The notes: generated from the letters alone by a model not told the origin. A DNA stretch of 64,000 nucleotides from Simplicispira hankyongi (GCF_003570885.1 NZ_QXJC01000003.1:868001-932000), one strand, 5' to 3'; positions 17,492 through 27,769 are shown, counted from the first letter of the stretch. Program-made: numbers and translations.

Positions 17492-20400
17492 GGGTGCACC
17501 TCGCCTGCCACGGGCGTCTGGAGCAGCGCATCGAGCGCATCCAGCAGCGCCAGCGGCGGCGCAAGCTGCACCACGCCGCTGGCCGGCCCGTCGATGCCGC
17601 GCAGGAAGTACAACAGCACGCCGCCCAGGTGCTGCTGCGGGGCATAGTGCGCGCCCAAGCGCGCGCGCAGCAGGCGGTGCAGCGCCAGCAGGTAGAGCGC
17701 AGCCTGCACGTCGTAGCGGTGCTGGGCCAGGGCCTGCTCCAGGGCGGGCAGAGCGTAGGCCTGGGCGTCCGGCCCTAGCCAGTTGGATTTGTAGTCCAGC
17801 ACCCAGTAGCGCCCGCCATGCTCGAACACCAGATCGGCAAAGCCCATCAGCATGCCGTGCAGCGCACGCTCGGGCAGGGCCGGGCGTGGCAGGCCAGGCA
17901 GCAGATGCTGGCGGCACAGCGCGTCGATGTCCTGCGCCGGCAAGCGCTGGGCGGGCAGCCAGAATTCCATCTCCGGCAGGCGCGTGGCGAGGGCGGCGAG
18001 GGGCACGCCCAGCGGCGGCAAGGGGGTTGCCACGACCGCCGCCAGCCAGGTCAGCACCTCGTCTGCCACCGCGCCATAGGCAGAGCGCTCGCAGCGCCGG
18101 CGCAGGCGCGCGGCCACCGGACCATCGGGCGCGAATGCAAAGCCTTCGCCCGCGAGCCATTCGAGCTGCTCATGCAAAAAGTTGCCCACCAGCGTGCCGC
18201 GTGCAAAGCCGTGCCAGAGCGCCGGTGGCTCGGGAAACAGGTCGGCCGTACTGCCGCGCGGGCGCTTGGCCAGCGTGGCGCTGCCGGGTTCTGCGCGTTC
18301 GGCATCGTCCGGCACCGGCGCCTCATCATCCGCCGGCATGGCGCGGTGCGTCGGCAGCAGTGCCTGCTCCGGGCCGGCGGATGGCAGGCCGCGCACCAAC
18401 TGGGAAAAACTGGCGATGCCCCAATGCCGGTCGAACCAGGCGGTGTAGTCCATGCCCTCCTGCAAGGCGCGCACGCCGCCGCGTGGAACAAAGGCGGTGC
18501 AAGGCGCGGCGCCCTCCTCCACCGCTTCCAGGCGGATCGCTGGCTGTGCGTCCGCCAGGTCGTGCAGTGCGGCAAGCCACTCCTCGGGCGAGCGCGCCTC
18601 GCCTCCGGCCAGCACGCTGCCGGCCGCGCTGCGGTGGGTACTGGTCTTGGCCGACTTGCCTTCGCTGATGGCGGCAAAGCCCAGCCAGAGCGCGTGCCGC
18701 GCGCGGGTCAGTGCCACGTAGAACAAGCGCAGATCTTCGCGCAGGCGTTCGCACTCGGCCTGCTGCCATTGCGCGTCGCTGGGCGCAAGCTGGAGCGTGC
18801 GAACGCCCGCGGCATCCGACAGCGCCACGGCGGGGTTGCGCTTTTGCTTCTTCACCGGCCGCATGGAGCAGGCAAACGGCAGGCAGACCACCGGGTATTC
18901 CAGCCCCTTGCTTTTGTGGATGGTGACGATCTGCACCAGGTCGGCATCGCTCTCCAGGCGCACGATCTGCTCGTCGGCGGCCGCGCCCGCTTGCTGCAAC
19001 TGGCCGGCAAGCCAGCGCACCAGCGCCTGTTCGCCATCGAGCGTGCTGCTGGCGGTCTGCAGCAGTTCGGCGAGGTGCAGGAAGTTGGTCAGGCGCCGCT
19101 CGCCACCGGCCTCGCGCAGCCAGCGCGCGGGCAGGCCGAACTGGTGCAGCGTCTGGCGCAGCATGGGAAGCACGCCCTGCGATTGCCACAGCGCCTGCAG
19201 CGCGCGCAATTGCTCGCTGCGCGCCTCCAGCGCTGCATCGTCCTGCGCCAGGCGTTCGAGCTCGGTGATCGGCAAATCCAGTGTCGCGCTCGCCAGCGCG
19301 GTGCGCAGGCGCCGCGCATCGCGCGGCTCGGCCACGGCTTGCAGCCACCAGAGCAGGTCGCGCGCTTCGGGGCCCTTGAACACCGAGTCCTTGTCCGACA
19401 AATACACCGAGGCCAGGCCCCGGCGGCGCAGCGCACGCTGCATGGCCTGGGCTTCGGTGCCACTGCGCACCAGCACGGCGATGTCGGCGGGGCGCAGTGG
19501 CCTGAACGGCTCGCCTTCCTCGGCAAAGCCCGCCTGCGGGTCGTTGAGCCAATCGACAATCTGCTCGGCGCAGCGTGCGGCAAAGCGCTGGCGCTGCACC
19601 GGCGCGCCCGCGGGCTCCAGGGCGTGGGCGAGCACCATCGGGGGCAATGCGCCCGCGCGTGTCACCAGGCGCTCCTTGCGCCCTTTGGCGCCCACCGGCA
19701 CAAAGGGCAGCGGGTCGGTTTCGAGCGCGGCACTCACCCCCATGTCCCCCACCACTTCGCCGGTGCGAAACCCAAAGGCACCCGCGCCAGGGCGCTGCTC
19801 CGCACGGGAAAACCAGTGGTTGACCACCTCCACCAGCACCTGGGTGGAGCGGTAGTTGGTGTCCAGCATGGCGTGCCGGCCGCGGGTGGCGCGGCGCGCG
19901 GCCAGGTAGCTGTAGATATCGGCACCACGGAAGGCATAGATCGATTGCTTGGGGTCACCAATGAGCAGCAGCGCCGTCGCCGGGTCGTTGGCCTGCGGCT
20001 GGTACAGGCGCTCGAAGATGCGGTACTGCAGCGGCGAGGTGTCCTGGAATTCGTCAATCAGCGCCACCGGGTGCTGCGCCAGGATGCGCGCACGCAGGGC
20101 GTCGCCGCGCGGCCCCGAGAGTGCGCGGTCCAGCCGCACCAGCATGTCGTGAAAGCCAAAGCTGCCGCTTTGCTGTTTGAGGTGGGCCAGGCGCTCGGCG
20201 ATCCGCGCGGCAGCGTGCTCGCGCAGCGCAATCTCGGGGGTGGGCAGGGTTTGCTGCGCGGCCAGCAGCGCAGGGATGGCAGAAAAGTCCGGCGGAATCT
20301 CGCTCGGCGGCGCATCGGGCTTGCGCAAGGCCAGCAGCGCTTCGCGGCACAGGCGTTCGGTGGCGGTCTTGGTGAGCGTGAGCGGCTCCACCCCGTCGGA

Positions 20401-21264
20401 GCGGGCCCAGTCGGCCACCGTGCGCAGCCAGCCGGTGACGGACGATAGCTTGCGCGAATCCCAGGCCGCCTTGCGCTCGGCCAGCTCGGTCTGCACCCAC
20501 AGCGCCAGTGCGTCGGCGCGCTCGGCCCACCCGGCCTTGAGCCCGGCGACGGCTGCCGCGTGCCGTGCATCGGCGCGGGCCAGGCAATCGGCAGCGCTGC
20601 CCTCGCCCGCACCGGGCGCCAGCACCAAGGTTTCCAGCGCGCGCGCATCGGCGGCCAGGGCGTCCACGTCGGGCCACACGGTCAGCACGCGCTCCAGAAG
20701 CTCGGGCGAGAGCGGGTACACCTGCTGGCGCCAGTGGTCGTGTACCGCCTGGGCGCGCAGGGTGGCTTCGTCGGCGTCGAGTTCTTCGCCAAACAGCGCG
20801 CCGCTATCGAAAGCGTGCTCACGCAGCATGCGCTGGCACCAGGCGTCGATGGTCTGCACCGCCGCGTCGTCCATGCCCTCGGCGGCAGCCGCCAGGCGCC
20901 AGGCGGCCTGCGCGCGTGCGGGGCCGGGCGTGTACGCATCGCGCAGCGCGGTCAGGTACGTGTCGTCTGGCGTGGGGTCAAACTCGCCACGCAGCACGCG
21001 CGCTGCTTCGGTCAGGCGCGCGCGGATGCGGCCCGAGAGCTCCCGCGTGGCCGCCCGGGTGAACGTCATCACCAGAATTTCGGCCGGCGCCAGCGGCCGG
21101 GCATAGCCGGCCTCGCCGCCGTGGCCCAGCACCAGGCGCAGGTAGAGCGCGGCAATGGTCCAGGTCTTGCCCGTTCCGGCGCTCGCTTCGATGAGGCGGC
21201 TGCCGTGCAAGGGAAAGTGCAGCGGGTCGAGCTTGTGGGCGGCAAGGTCGGCGAAGGGGCTCAT
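17488..21264 (-). CDS. recB: RecBCD nuclease-helicase, beta subunit
   Basis: 1258 aa UvrD-like 3'-5' helicase with a C-terminal nuclease domain, which processes double-strand ends until Chi and loads RecA. Walker A is IEASAGTGKTWTIAAL at residue about 27. Helicase motif II is LIDEFQDTSPLQYRIF, and a later motif is IVTIHKSKGLEYPVVCLPF. The nuclease active-site block is near VLDYKSNWLG, with the upstream DLVFEHGG. The start ATG overlaps the recC stop (ATGA) and its stop overlaps recD. Confidence 0.96.
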   Translation of the reverse strand: MSPFADLAAHKLDPLHFPLHGSRLIEASAGTGKTWTIAALYLRLVLGHGGEAGYARPLAPAEILVMTFTRAATRELSGRIRARLTEAARVLRGEFDPTPDDTYLTALRDAYTPGPARAQAAWRLAAAAEGMDDAAVQTIDAWCQRMLREHAFDSGALFGEELDADEATLRAQAVHDHWRQQVYPLSPELLERVLTVWPDVDALAADARALETLVLAPGAGEGSAADCLARADARHAAAVAGLKAGWAERADALALWVQTELAERKAAWDSRKLSSVTGWLRTVADWARSDGVEPLTLTKTATERLCREALLALRKPDAPPSEIPPDFSAIPALLAAQQTLPTPEIALREHAAARIAERLAHLKQQSGSFGFHDMLVRLDRALSGPRGDALRARILAQHPVALIDEFQDTSPLQYRIFERLYQPQANDPATALLLIGDPKQSIYAFRGADIYSYLAARRATRGRHAMLDTNYRSTQVLVEVVNHWFSRAEQRPGAGAFGFRTGEVVGDMGVSAALETDPLPFVPVGAKGRKERLVTRAGALPPMVLAHALEPAGAPVQRQRFAARCAEQIVDWLNDPQAGFAEEGEPFRPLRPADIAVLVRSGTEAQAMQRALRRRGLASVYLSDKDSVFKGPEARDLLWWLQAVAEPRDARRLRTALASATLDLPITELERLAQDDAALEARSEQLRALQALWQSQGVLPMLRQTLHQFGLPARWLREAGGERRLTNFLHLAELLQTASSTLDGEQALVRWLAGQLQQAGAAADEQIVRLESDADLVQIVTIHKSKGLEYPVVCLPFACSMRPVKKQKRNPAVALSDAAGVRTLQLAPSDAQWQQAECERLREDLRLFYVALTRARHALWLGFAAISEGKSAKTSTHRSAAGSVLAGGEARSPEEWLAALHDLADAQPAIRLEAVEEGAAPCTAFVPRGGVRALQEGMDYTAWFDRHWGIASFSQLVRGLPSAGPEQALLPTHRAMPADDEAPVPDDAERAEPGSATLAKRPRGSTADLFPEPPALWHGFARGTLVGNFLHEQLEWLAGEGFAFAPDGPVAARLRRRCERSAYGAVADEVLTWLAAVVATPLPPLGVPLAALATRLPEMEFWLPAQRLPAQDIDALCRQHLLPGLPRPALPERALHGMLMGFADLVFEHGGRYWVLDYKSNWLGPDAQAYALPALEQALAQHRYDVQAALYLLALHRLLRARLGAHYAPQQHLGGVLLYFLRGIDGPASGVVQLAPPLALLDALDALLQTPVAGEVHP

Positions 21265-24200
21265 TCGTCTTCCTCCGCGTCATCGCCATCGCCGGGCGCA
21301 AGGGTGGTGTGCGGTGTGATCTGGAGCGCCTCGGCCGCCCATCGCGCCAGCGGCGCGTGCAGCAGCAGCGCCAGGGCCTCGAAACGCCCATCGGCGGCGA
21401 GCGCCTCGAAGTCGGGGTAGAAGCGCTCCCACTCCGGGTCTTTGACTTCGCCCGGCGCGCCCTGGCGCGACCCCGAGCCTTCGTACGCGGCCTGGGCGGG
21501 TCGCTCGCTCACCAGGGCCAGCGCAGTGGCGAGCGGCAAGGGCAGCGGCGCATCGGCGTGCCACTGCTGCTGCCACAGCCCCAGAACGACCGTGAGCGTC
21601 TGCTGTGCTGTTGCCTGCTCCATGGGCGGCCAGCAGACCACCGCATCACCGGCGACGAGCACCCCTTCCACCAGGGCGCCACAGGCGGCCGCCGCGAGCG
21701 TGCGCAGCCACCAGACCAGCATTTTCTCGGGCCGCGCCCGCGCCGGCCCTTTCCCCTTGACAAGCACGCGCGAGACCGTGCGCCCCAGCAGGGCGACGCG
21801 CCCGTCGGCTGCGCGGCGCAGGGAGTCGATCCAGTCTTCCAGGGCGGCAGGCGCTGCATTTTTTAGGTCTAAATGGCCTCTAGCGCTTATTCCATATGCG
21901 TTAGCAGCTACCAAATCAGAAGCATCCAACGATTCCCACACCACCCGCAGGCGCGGCGCCGGTACGCTCCACAGCGCGCACTGCTGCTGCCAAGCCTCGG
22001 CCACGGGAAGCAGGGTGTCGAACAACATGTGCTGGGCGCGGGCCCCCAGCGCAGCCATGGGCAGGCGGCCCGCGCGGCGCAGCCCTTCCAGGGCGTCGGC
22101 CAGCATGGCGTCCAGCGGGGCGGGGTCGCCCACCGCTGTGCGGGCGTCGAGCGCGGCCAGCGTGTCCTCGGCCATCTGGTACTGCTCCAGGCCCGCGACG
22201 GCAAAGCTCTCATCGTCGGCCACCTCTTGCTCGGGCGGCTCAAACACCACCGCCAGTCGCTCGCGCAAAAAAGCACGCGCCGGGTGGCGCAGCCAGGCGC
22301 TGAGCTGCGCGAGCGTGGCGATGTGGGGCGCAGGCGTGGAGGGGGGCGCCGGGCGCAGGGCCGCATCCGGCTGGCCCGGCGCAGCGGCCTCGTGCGCGGC
22401 ACGCCACTCGCGCGCGTAGGTGAACCAGCGCGCGTCGCCCTCGAAATACTGGCGGCTGAAGGGCTGCAGCGGGTGCTCGGTGGTGCGCGCCTTGACCGCC
22501 TCTTCGCCCCAGCCAGCGGCCAGGTAGTCGCGCAGTTGGGACACCAGCACCGAGGGCGGCTGTTCGCTGTTGTCGCGCACGCTGCGGCCGGTCCAGCTCA
22601 CCAGCAGCATGCGGCGTGCCGAGAGCAGGGCTTCGAGCATGAGCTGGCGGTCGTCGCTCTGGCGCGACCGGTCGCCGGGCCGCGCCATGCCGGGCAGCGC
22701 CATCAGGTCAAAGTCGCTGCGCGGGCTGCGGCGTGGGTAGTCGCCGTCGTTCATGCCGAGCAGGCAGACCACCTCGAACGGGATGGCGCGCAGCGGCAGC
22801 AGCGTGCAAAAAGTGACGCCGCCGGCCCGAAAGCGCTGGGCGAGCTGCGGTTCATCGAGTGCCTGCATCCAGGCAGCGCGCGCGATCTCCAGCGGGATGG
22901 TGCCGGCGAAATCGCCTGCCTCGCAGGCTGCCAGCCAATCGACCAGCGCGGCTTCGAGCGCCTGCAGCACTTGGCGATCGGCCTCGTCCACGGGCTTGGC
23001 AAAGTCGGCCATGAGCGCGCGAAAGCGTTGCGCCCACACGCTGGGATCGGTAGGCTCCTGGCAGGATTCGAGCCAATGCCTGAGCCGTGCAAGCAAGGCA
23101 GCCAGCGCGCCGGCGAGTTCGGCGTCGAGCCCACCCACCTCGTCCCAGGCCTCGATGCCGCCAAAGCTGCCACTGCCCACGGCGTAGCCGAGCAGCATGC
23201 GCTCCAGCCCGAACCATGCCGTGTTCTGCGCGCCGCAGGCCTGCAGGCCCAGGCCCGCACGCTGCCCGGCGTCCAGGCCCCAGCGAATACCAGCGCCCGA
23301 CATCCACTGCGCGAGCTGGGCCACACCGTCGGTCGCCAGGCCAAAGTGCGCTGCAATTGCCGGAACGTCGAGCAGATCGCGCAGCTCGCTCATGGCAAAA
23401 CGTTGCTGGGGCACCTGCAGCAGCCAGTCAAGCGCCCCCACCAGGGGGTGGCTGGCACGCGCACCCAGGTCGGCAATCCCCCAGGGGATGTAGCGCGCAT
23501 CGCCCTGCGGCACCTGGCCAAACACCGCCCGCACGGCGGGGGCGAAGCGCTCGATATCGGGCACCATCACCACGATGTCGCGCGGCGCCAGTGGCTGGTG
23601 GCCCAGTGGGTGGGCGAGCAGATCGAGCAGTTGGTCGTGCAGCACCTCGACCTCCCGCAGCGCGCTGTGGGCACTGTGGAAGACGATGGAGCGGTCATCC
23701 TCTGCCAGCACTGTGGGCGGGTGCTCCGCCAACGGCACCAGGTCGCGTATGCGCTGCTGCACCTGCAGCAGCAGCGGTGGGGTGGGGCCATCGTCCGCTT
23801 CGTCGAAATAGTCCACGCGCGCCATGCCGAGGCGTGCCTGTGCAGTGGCGGTCTCGTCGAAGGCGTCGAGCTGGCGCACGAAGTCGCGCCCCTGGCGCCC
23901 CCAGGCGGCCAGCAGCGGGTGGGCGTGCGCATGCAGGCTCTCGATGGGCAGTTGCGCCAGATCGACCCCGCCGCGCAGCGGGTGGCGCCGACGTGCCGCA
24001 GCGAGCAGCTCGCGACCGTCAATGGCGTCGGCCCAGTGAAAGCGGCACGGGTTGGGGATGGCCATCAGCACCTGGCTGTAGCGCGACAGGTCTGCCAGGA
24101 GTTCGAGCACTGGCAGCGGCAAATGGGTCATGCCGAACAGCACCACACGGCGCGGCAGCGACGCAGCCAAGGGCTCGCCAGCGCGCAGCGCCGCCAGCGC

Positions 24201-24839
24201 CCGTTGGTGAATCTGCGGCCGAATGGCGGCGCGCTCCGCCTCGCCCAGGCCGCCCAGCACGGCACGCCAGAGCAAAGGCTGCCAGAGCTGCTCAGGAGGC
24301 ACTGGCAGCGCAGCGCCCTGGCCGCGTACCAGCCTGTCGTGGCCCTGTGCCCAATCGCCCAGCCAGTCGGGGCGATAGACCTGGTACTGATCAAACAAAT
24401 CCGCGAACCGCCCAGCGAGCTGCCACAACCGATCAGGTTCGCCAGCGCGAAGAAACCCGGCCACCGGCTCGAAGCCAGGCTGCGCAACCAAGTCAGGGAG
24501 CTGCTGCAGCAGGCGCCAGATCAGCGCCGTTTTGTCCACCGCCGAGCGCGGCGGCACGGCGGCCGCGCCCAGCACCTGGCGGTAGCTGCGCCACAAAAAG
24601 CGCGCCGGCAGCTCGACCTGCGCCGCCGCGCAAACCCCAGCACGCTCGGCCAGCGCCATCTTGAACCACTCGGCCACGCCGTTGCTTTGCACCAGCACGA
24701 TTTCGGATTCAAGCGGCGCGAGCGGGTGCTGCGAAAGCCATTCGAGGACCGCGTCGGCCAGCCATTCGGCACGGTTACCGTGCAAGGCGATCAGGCCAGG
24801 CTGGACAGGAGAGCGTGGGGCCGCAGCGGTGTCAGGCAT
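21261..24839 (-). CDS. recC: RecBCD nuclease-helicase, gamma subunit
   Basis: 1192 aa subunit that splits the duplex and recognises Chi. N-terminal LIVLVQSNGVAEWFKMALAE-like text (seen as EIVLVQSNGVAEWFK) and LPARFLWRSY are characteristic. Later blocks include VVCLLGMNDGDYPRRSPRSD and DRSRQSDDRQLMLEALLSAR. ATG 24839 is preferred to the upstream TTG at 24863. It is the first gene of recCBD. In-frame codons for about SDLVAANAYGISARGHLDL come from a copy of the dispersed repeat at 21860-21915, an unusual insertion within an essential repair gene. Confidence 0.94.
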   Translation of the reverse strand: MPDTAAAPRSPVQPGLIALHGNRAEWLADAVLEWLSQHPLAPLESEIVLVQSNGVAEWFKMALAERAGVCAAAQVELPARFLWRSYRQVLGAAAVPPRSAVDKTALIWRLLQQLPDLVAQPGFEPVAGFLRAGEPDRLWQLAGRFADLFDQYQVYRPDWLGDWAQGHDRLVRGQGAALPVPPEQLWQPLLWRAVLGGLGEAERAAIRPQIHQRALAALRAGEPLAASLPRRVVLFGMTHLPLPVLELLADLSRYSQVLMAIPNPCRFHWADAIDGRELLAAARRRHPLRGGVDLAQLPIESLHAHAHPLLAAWGRQGRDFVRQLDAFDETATAQARLGMARVDYFDEADDGPTPPLLLQVQQRIRDLVPLAEHPPTVLAEDDRSIVFHSAHSALREVEVLHDQLLDLLAHPLGHQPLAPRDIVVMVPDIERFAPAVRAVFGQVPQGDARYIPWGIADLGARASHPLVGALDWLLQVPQQRFAMSELRDLLDVPAIAAHFGLATDGVAQLAQWMSGAGIRWGLDAGQRAGLGLQACGAQNTAWFGLERMLLGYAVGSGSFGGIEAWDEVGGLDAELAGALAALLARLRHWLESCQEPTDPSVWAQRFRALMADFAKPVDEADRQVLQALEAALVDWLAACEAGDFAGTIPLEIARAAWMQALDEPQLAQRFRAGGVTFCTLLPLRAIPFEVVCLLGMNDGDYPRRSPRSDFDLMALPGMARPGDRSRQSDDRQLMLEALLSARRMLLVSWTGRSVRDNSEQPPSVLVSQLRDYLAAGWGEEAVKARTTEHPLQPFSRQYFEGDARWFTYAREWRAAHEAAAPGQPDAALRPAPPSTPAPHIATLAQLSAWLRHPARAFLRERLAVVFEPPEQEVADDESFAVAGLEQYQMAEDTLAALDARTAVGDPAPLDAMLADALEGLRRAGRLPMAALGARAQHMLFDTLLPVAEAWQQQCALWSVPAPRLRVVWESLDASDLVAANAYGISARGHLDLKNAAPAALEDWIDSLRRAADGRVALLGRTVSRVLVKGKGPARARPEKMLVWWLRTLAAAACGALVEGVLVAGDAVVCWPPMEQATAQQTLTVVLGLWQQQWHADAPLPLPLATALALVSERPAQAAYEGSGSRQGAPGEVKDPEWERFYPDFEALAADGRFEALALLLHAPLARWAAEALQITPHTTLAPGDGDDAEEDE
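21860..21915. repeat. Dispersed palindromic repeat inserted in-frame in recC
   Basis: GGCCTCTAGCGCTTATTCCA then TATGCGTTAGCAGCTACCA on the plus strand is almost the same as the intergenic element at 45303-45342 (GGCCTCTAGCGCTTATCTGG then TATGCGCTAACAGCTATTA). The recC frame reads through it without interruption. Confidence 0.75.
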
Positions 24840-24917
24840 ACAGCGCCGATTCTGGCCTATCAAGCAGGCCCGACGGGCGCTGCTTCATCTGAGCTAGGAA
24901 TTTATAAGCCAGAAATG

Positions 24918-24944
24918 CAAAACGCCCACAGAAGTGGGCGTTTG
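24918..24944 (-). terminator. Intrinsic terminator after the initiator tRNA
   Basis: AAACGCCCAC / GTGGGCGTTT, 10 perfect base pairs with a 4-nt loop, 6 nt past the tRNA 3' end. It is the first strong terminator downstream of the ribosomal operon. Confidence 0.85.
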
Positions 24945-24949
24945 CTGAT

Positions 24950-25026
<77 letters not shown>

Positions 25027-25037
25027 GTAAGACGTAA

Positions 25038-25066
25038 ATTATAGCTTATTTAGCGGCTTCTGCCGG
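25038..25066 (-). promoter_or_regulatory. Possible promoter for the initiator tRNA
   Basis: A perfect TATAAT (25043-25038) lies in the 19-nt gap between rplQ and the tRNA, 12 nt before the tRNA 5' end. A weak -35 (CCGGCA, 25066-25061) is 17 nt upstream inside rplQ. A short tRNA leader would result. Confidence 0.45.
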
Positions 25067-25441
25067 TGCAGCAGAAGATTCTTCGCTGCGCTCGACCAAT
25101 TCGACGAACGCCATGGGGGCGTTGTCGCCGACGCGGTAACCCATTTTCAGGATACGCGTGTAGCCGCCGGGGCGCGCGTTGAAACGCGGGCCCAGCACCG
25201 TGAACAGCTTGGTGACGCTGTCGCGGTCGCGCAGGCGGTCAAACGCCAGGCGGCGGTTCGCCAAAGTATCCACCTTGGCCAAGGTGATCATGGGCTCAAT
25301 GACGCGGCGCAGTTCTTTCGACTTGGGCAGCGTGGTCTTGATGGCCTCGTGCTCGATGAGCGAGTTCATCATGTTGCGCAGCATCGCGAGGCGGTGCGAG
25401 CTGGTGCGGTTGAGTTTGCGAAGGCCGAGTCCGTGGCGCAT
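25046..25441 (-). CDS. rplQ: 50S ribosomal protein L17
   Basis: 131 aa. Begins [20 protein letters not shown] and contains [20 protein letters not shown]-type text (here [15 protein letters not shown]), diagnostic for L17 near the exit-tunnel side of the large subunit. It has an Ala/Glu-rich tail. It is the last protein gene of the alpha operon, separated from rpoA by 90 bp that hold a terminator-like hairpin. Confidence 0.98.
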   Translation of the reverse strand: MRHGLGLRKLNRTSSHRLAMLRNMMNSLIEHEAIKTTLPKSKELRRVIEPMITLAKVDTLANRRLAFDRLRDRDSVTKLFTVLGPRFNARPGGYTRILKMGYRVGDNAPMAFVELVERSEESSAAPAEAAK

Positions 25442-25462
25442 GGTGCTTATCCTTAAATGTAA

Positions 25463-25494
25463 TTAAAACGGGCAGCCGTATCAGGTACTGCCCG
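25463..25494 (-). terminator. Terminator-like hairpin between rpoA and rplQ
   Basis: On the minus strand CGGGCAG pairs with CTGCCCG (7 bp, 12-nt loop) and is followed by TTTTAATT. It has the form of an intrinsic terminator or attenuator but lies within the operon, about 20 nt before the rplQ start. It may lower L17 expression relative to RpoA or act as an RNA-processing site. Confidence 0.5.
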
Positions 25495-25531
25495 GGCACG
25501 GCCCTTTCTGTGAGGGCGCGAAATTATAGCT

Positions 25532-26524
25532 TTAGCGCTTGTCCAGACCGGCAGGCGGCCAGTTTTCAAGCTTCATTCCCAAGGTGAGCCCACGCGAGGC
25601 AAGCACTTCCTTGATTTCGTTGAGCGACTTGCGACCCAGATTGGGGGTCTTGAGCAGCTCGTTCTCGGTGCGCTGGATCAGATCACCGATGTAGTAAATG
25701 TTCTCTGCCTTCAGACAGTTGGCAGAACGCACGGTCAGTTCGAGCTCGTCCACCGGGCGCAGCAGAATCGGATCGAAACTTGCGTTGCTGCGTGCTCCAG
25801 AAGGCGCATTGATGGCATCCATCTCGCCACCATCGAGCTGAGCGAATACCGCGAGCTGCTCCACCAGGATGCGCGCCGAAGCCCGAACCGCATCTTCTGC
25901 CGTGACCGCACCGTTGGTTTCAATTTCGACGACCAGCTTATCGAGGTCGGTGCGCTGCTCCACGCGCGCGCTCTCGACCGTGTAGCTGACGCGCTTGATC
26001 GGCGAGAACGAAGCATCCAACACGATACGGCCAATGGACTTGGTCGCCTCATCGCCGTAGCGGCGCTGATTGCCCGGCACGTAGCCGCGACCCTTTTCAA
26101 CCTTGATCTGCATGTCAAGCTTGCCGCCTTGCGACAAGTTCGCAATCACATGATCAGGGTTGACGATTTCCACGTCATGTGGCGTCTGAATGTCGCTGGC
26201 GGTGACCACGCCTTCGGCGTCCTTGCGCAGGCTCAGCGTGACCTCGTCACGGTTGTGCAGCTTGAACACCACACCTTTGAGGTTCAGCAGGATGTTGACG
26301 ACATCTTCTTGGACGCCATCCACGGACGAATACTCGTGCAGCACGCCAGCGATGGTGACTTCCGTCACGGCATAACCAACCATGGAAGACAACAGAACTC
26401 GACGCAGCGCATTGCCGAGCGTGTGACCATAGCCACGCTCGAAAGGTTCGAGCGTTACTTTGGCACGGTTGTGACCAACCTGATCGACGTTGATGGTTTT
26501 TGGCTTCAGCAAATTCGTTTGCAT
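25532..26524 (-). CDS. rpoA: RNA polymerase alpha subunit
   Basis: 330 aa. N-terminal assembly domain ([31 protein letters not shown]) and C-terminal domain that contacts UP elements and activators ([40 protein letters not shown]). Normal length. Sits between rpsD and rplQ as in other proteobacteria. Confidence 0.98.
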   Translation of the reverse strand: MQTNLLKPKTINVDQVGHNRAKVTLEPFERGYGHTLGNALRRVLLSSMVGYAVTEVTIAGVLHEYSSVDGVQEDVVNILLNLKGVVFKLHNRDEVTLSLRKDAEGVVTASDIQTPHDVEIVNPDHVIANLSQGGKLDMQIKVEKGRGYVPGNQRRYGDEATKSIGRIVLDASFSPIKRVSYTVESARVEQRTDLDKLVVEIETNGAVTAEDAVRASARILVEQLAVFAQLDGGEMDAINAPSGARSNASFDPILLRPVDELELTVRSANCLKAENIYYIGDLIQRTENELLKTPNLGRKSLNEIKEVLASRGLTLGMKLENWPPAGLDKR

Positions 26525-26630
26525 GCAGACTTCCTCTCAATACCCCCAGCTCGTTACACCGGTAAGGCTGGTGAAGCGCCCACCCAGCGATGCCTCGCTG
26601 AGCAGGAACGATAAATTCAGATTTGCTGGC

Positions 26631-27254
26631 TTAGCGCGAGTACAACTCGACGATCAGCGATTCATTGATGTCGGCGCCGAACTCGTCTCGATCGGGCACT
26701 TTCTTGAACACGCCTTCGGCCTTGTCGGCATTGACATCCACCCAGGCGGGCATACCGACCTGCGCAGCCAGTTGCAGGGCTTCGACGATCCGGTTTTGCT
26801 TCTTCGATTTCTCGCGCACGGCAACCACATCGCCCACCTTGACCAAGTAGGAAGGAATGTTCACCGACTGGCCGTTCACCGTGATCGCCTTGTGCGACAC
26901 CATCTGGCGTGCTTCAGCGCGCGTCGAGCCAAAACCCATACGGTATACGACGTTGTCGAGCCGGCATTCCAGCAACGACAGCAGGTTGGCGCCCGTATTG
27001 CCCTTTTTGCGCTCCGCGGCTTCGAAGTAACGGCGGAATTGCTTCTCCAAAATGCCGTACATGCGCTTGACCTTTTGCTTCTCACGCAGTTGCAGGCCAT
27101 AGTCGGAGGTGCGCTGACCCGAAGTGCGACCGTGCTGGCCGGGCTTGGAATCAAACTTGGACTTGTCCGCGATCGAGCGGCGTGCGCTCTTAAGAAACAG
27201 ATCGGTGCCTTCACGGCGGGAGAGTTTGGCCTTGGGGCCGAGGTAACGTGCCAC
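26631..27254 (-). CDS. rpsD: 30S ribosomal protein S4
   Basis: 207 aa. [20 protein letters not shown] opening and an S4 RNA-binding domain ([38 protein letters not shown]). The N-terminal zinc cysteines of some S4 proteins are absent (cysteine-free form). In E. coli S4 represses the alpha operon by binding its leader; no comparable pseudoknot was looked for quantitatively here. Confidence 0.98.
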   Translation of the reverse strand: MARYLGPKAKLSRREGTDLFLKSARRSIADKSKFDSKPGQHGRTSGQRTSDYGLQLREKQKVKRMYGILEKQFRRYFEAAERKKGNTGANLLSLLECRLDNVVYRMGFGSTRAEARQMVSHKAITVNGQSVNIPSYLVKVGDVVAVREKSKKQNRIVEALQLAAQVGMPAWVDVNADKAEGVFKKVPDRDEFGADINESLIVELYSR

Positions 27255-27296
27255 TTGAATGTCCTTCTGATGTCTCTACCGCAAACCATTGCGGGA

Positions 27297-27329
27297 GCCG
27301 CCTGCGGCGTGGATACGGGCGCAGGCGGC
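27297..27329. promoter_or_regulatory. Inverted repeat in the rpsK-rpsD gap
   Basis: GCCGCCTGCG (27297-27306) and CGCAGGCGGC (27320-27329), 10 perfect base pairs around a 13-nt loop, in the 92-bp gap before rpsD. No T run, so it is more likely an mRNA structure (processing or translational control) than a terminator. Confidence 0.5.
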
Positions 27330-27346
27330 GGTGGGCTTGGAGTAAT

Positions 27347-27751
27347 TTAAATACGGCGACGCTTTTGTGGGCGGCAGCCGTTGTGGGGAACCGGTGTCAC
27401 ATCAGAAATTGAGGTGATACGGATACCGAGCGCACCCAGGGCACGCACCGAGGACTCGCGACCTGGCCCTGGGCCCTTGATCTCGACATCCAGGTTTTTG
27501 ATGCCTTGCTCGATGGCAGCGCGCCCGGCCGTCTCGGATGCGACCTGTGCCGCAAACGGCGTGGACTTGCGCGAACCCTTGAAGCCTTGGCCACCCGACG
27601 AAGCCCACGACAAGGCGTTACCCTGGCGATCGGTGATCGTGATGATGGTGTTGTTGAACGAGGCATGCACGTGGGCGATACCGTCGGAGACGTTCTTGCG
27701 AACCTTCTTACGGACACGCTGTGCGGCGTTATTGGCGGGAGACTTAGCCAT
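27347..27751 (-). CDS. rpsK: 30S ribosomal protein S11
   Basis: 134 aa. Contains [20 protein letters not shown] and the C-terminal [18 protein letters not shown]-type ending, both diagnostic of S11 on the small-subunit platform. Lies between rpsM and rpsD in the alpha operon order. Confidence 0.98.
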   Translation of the reverse strand: MAKSPANNAAQRVRKKVRKNVSDGIAHVHASFNNTIITITDRQGNALSWASSGGQGFKGSRKSTPFAAQVASETAGRAAIEQGIKNLDVEIKGPGPGRESSVRALGALGIRITSISDVTPVPHNGCRPQKRRRI

Positions 27752-27769
27752 ATGGTTCTTTCAATCTCT

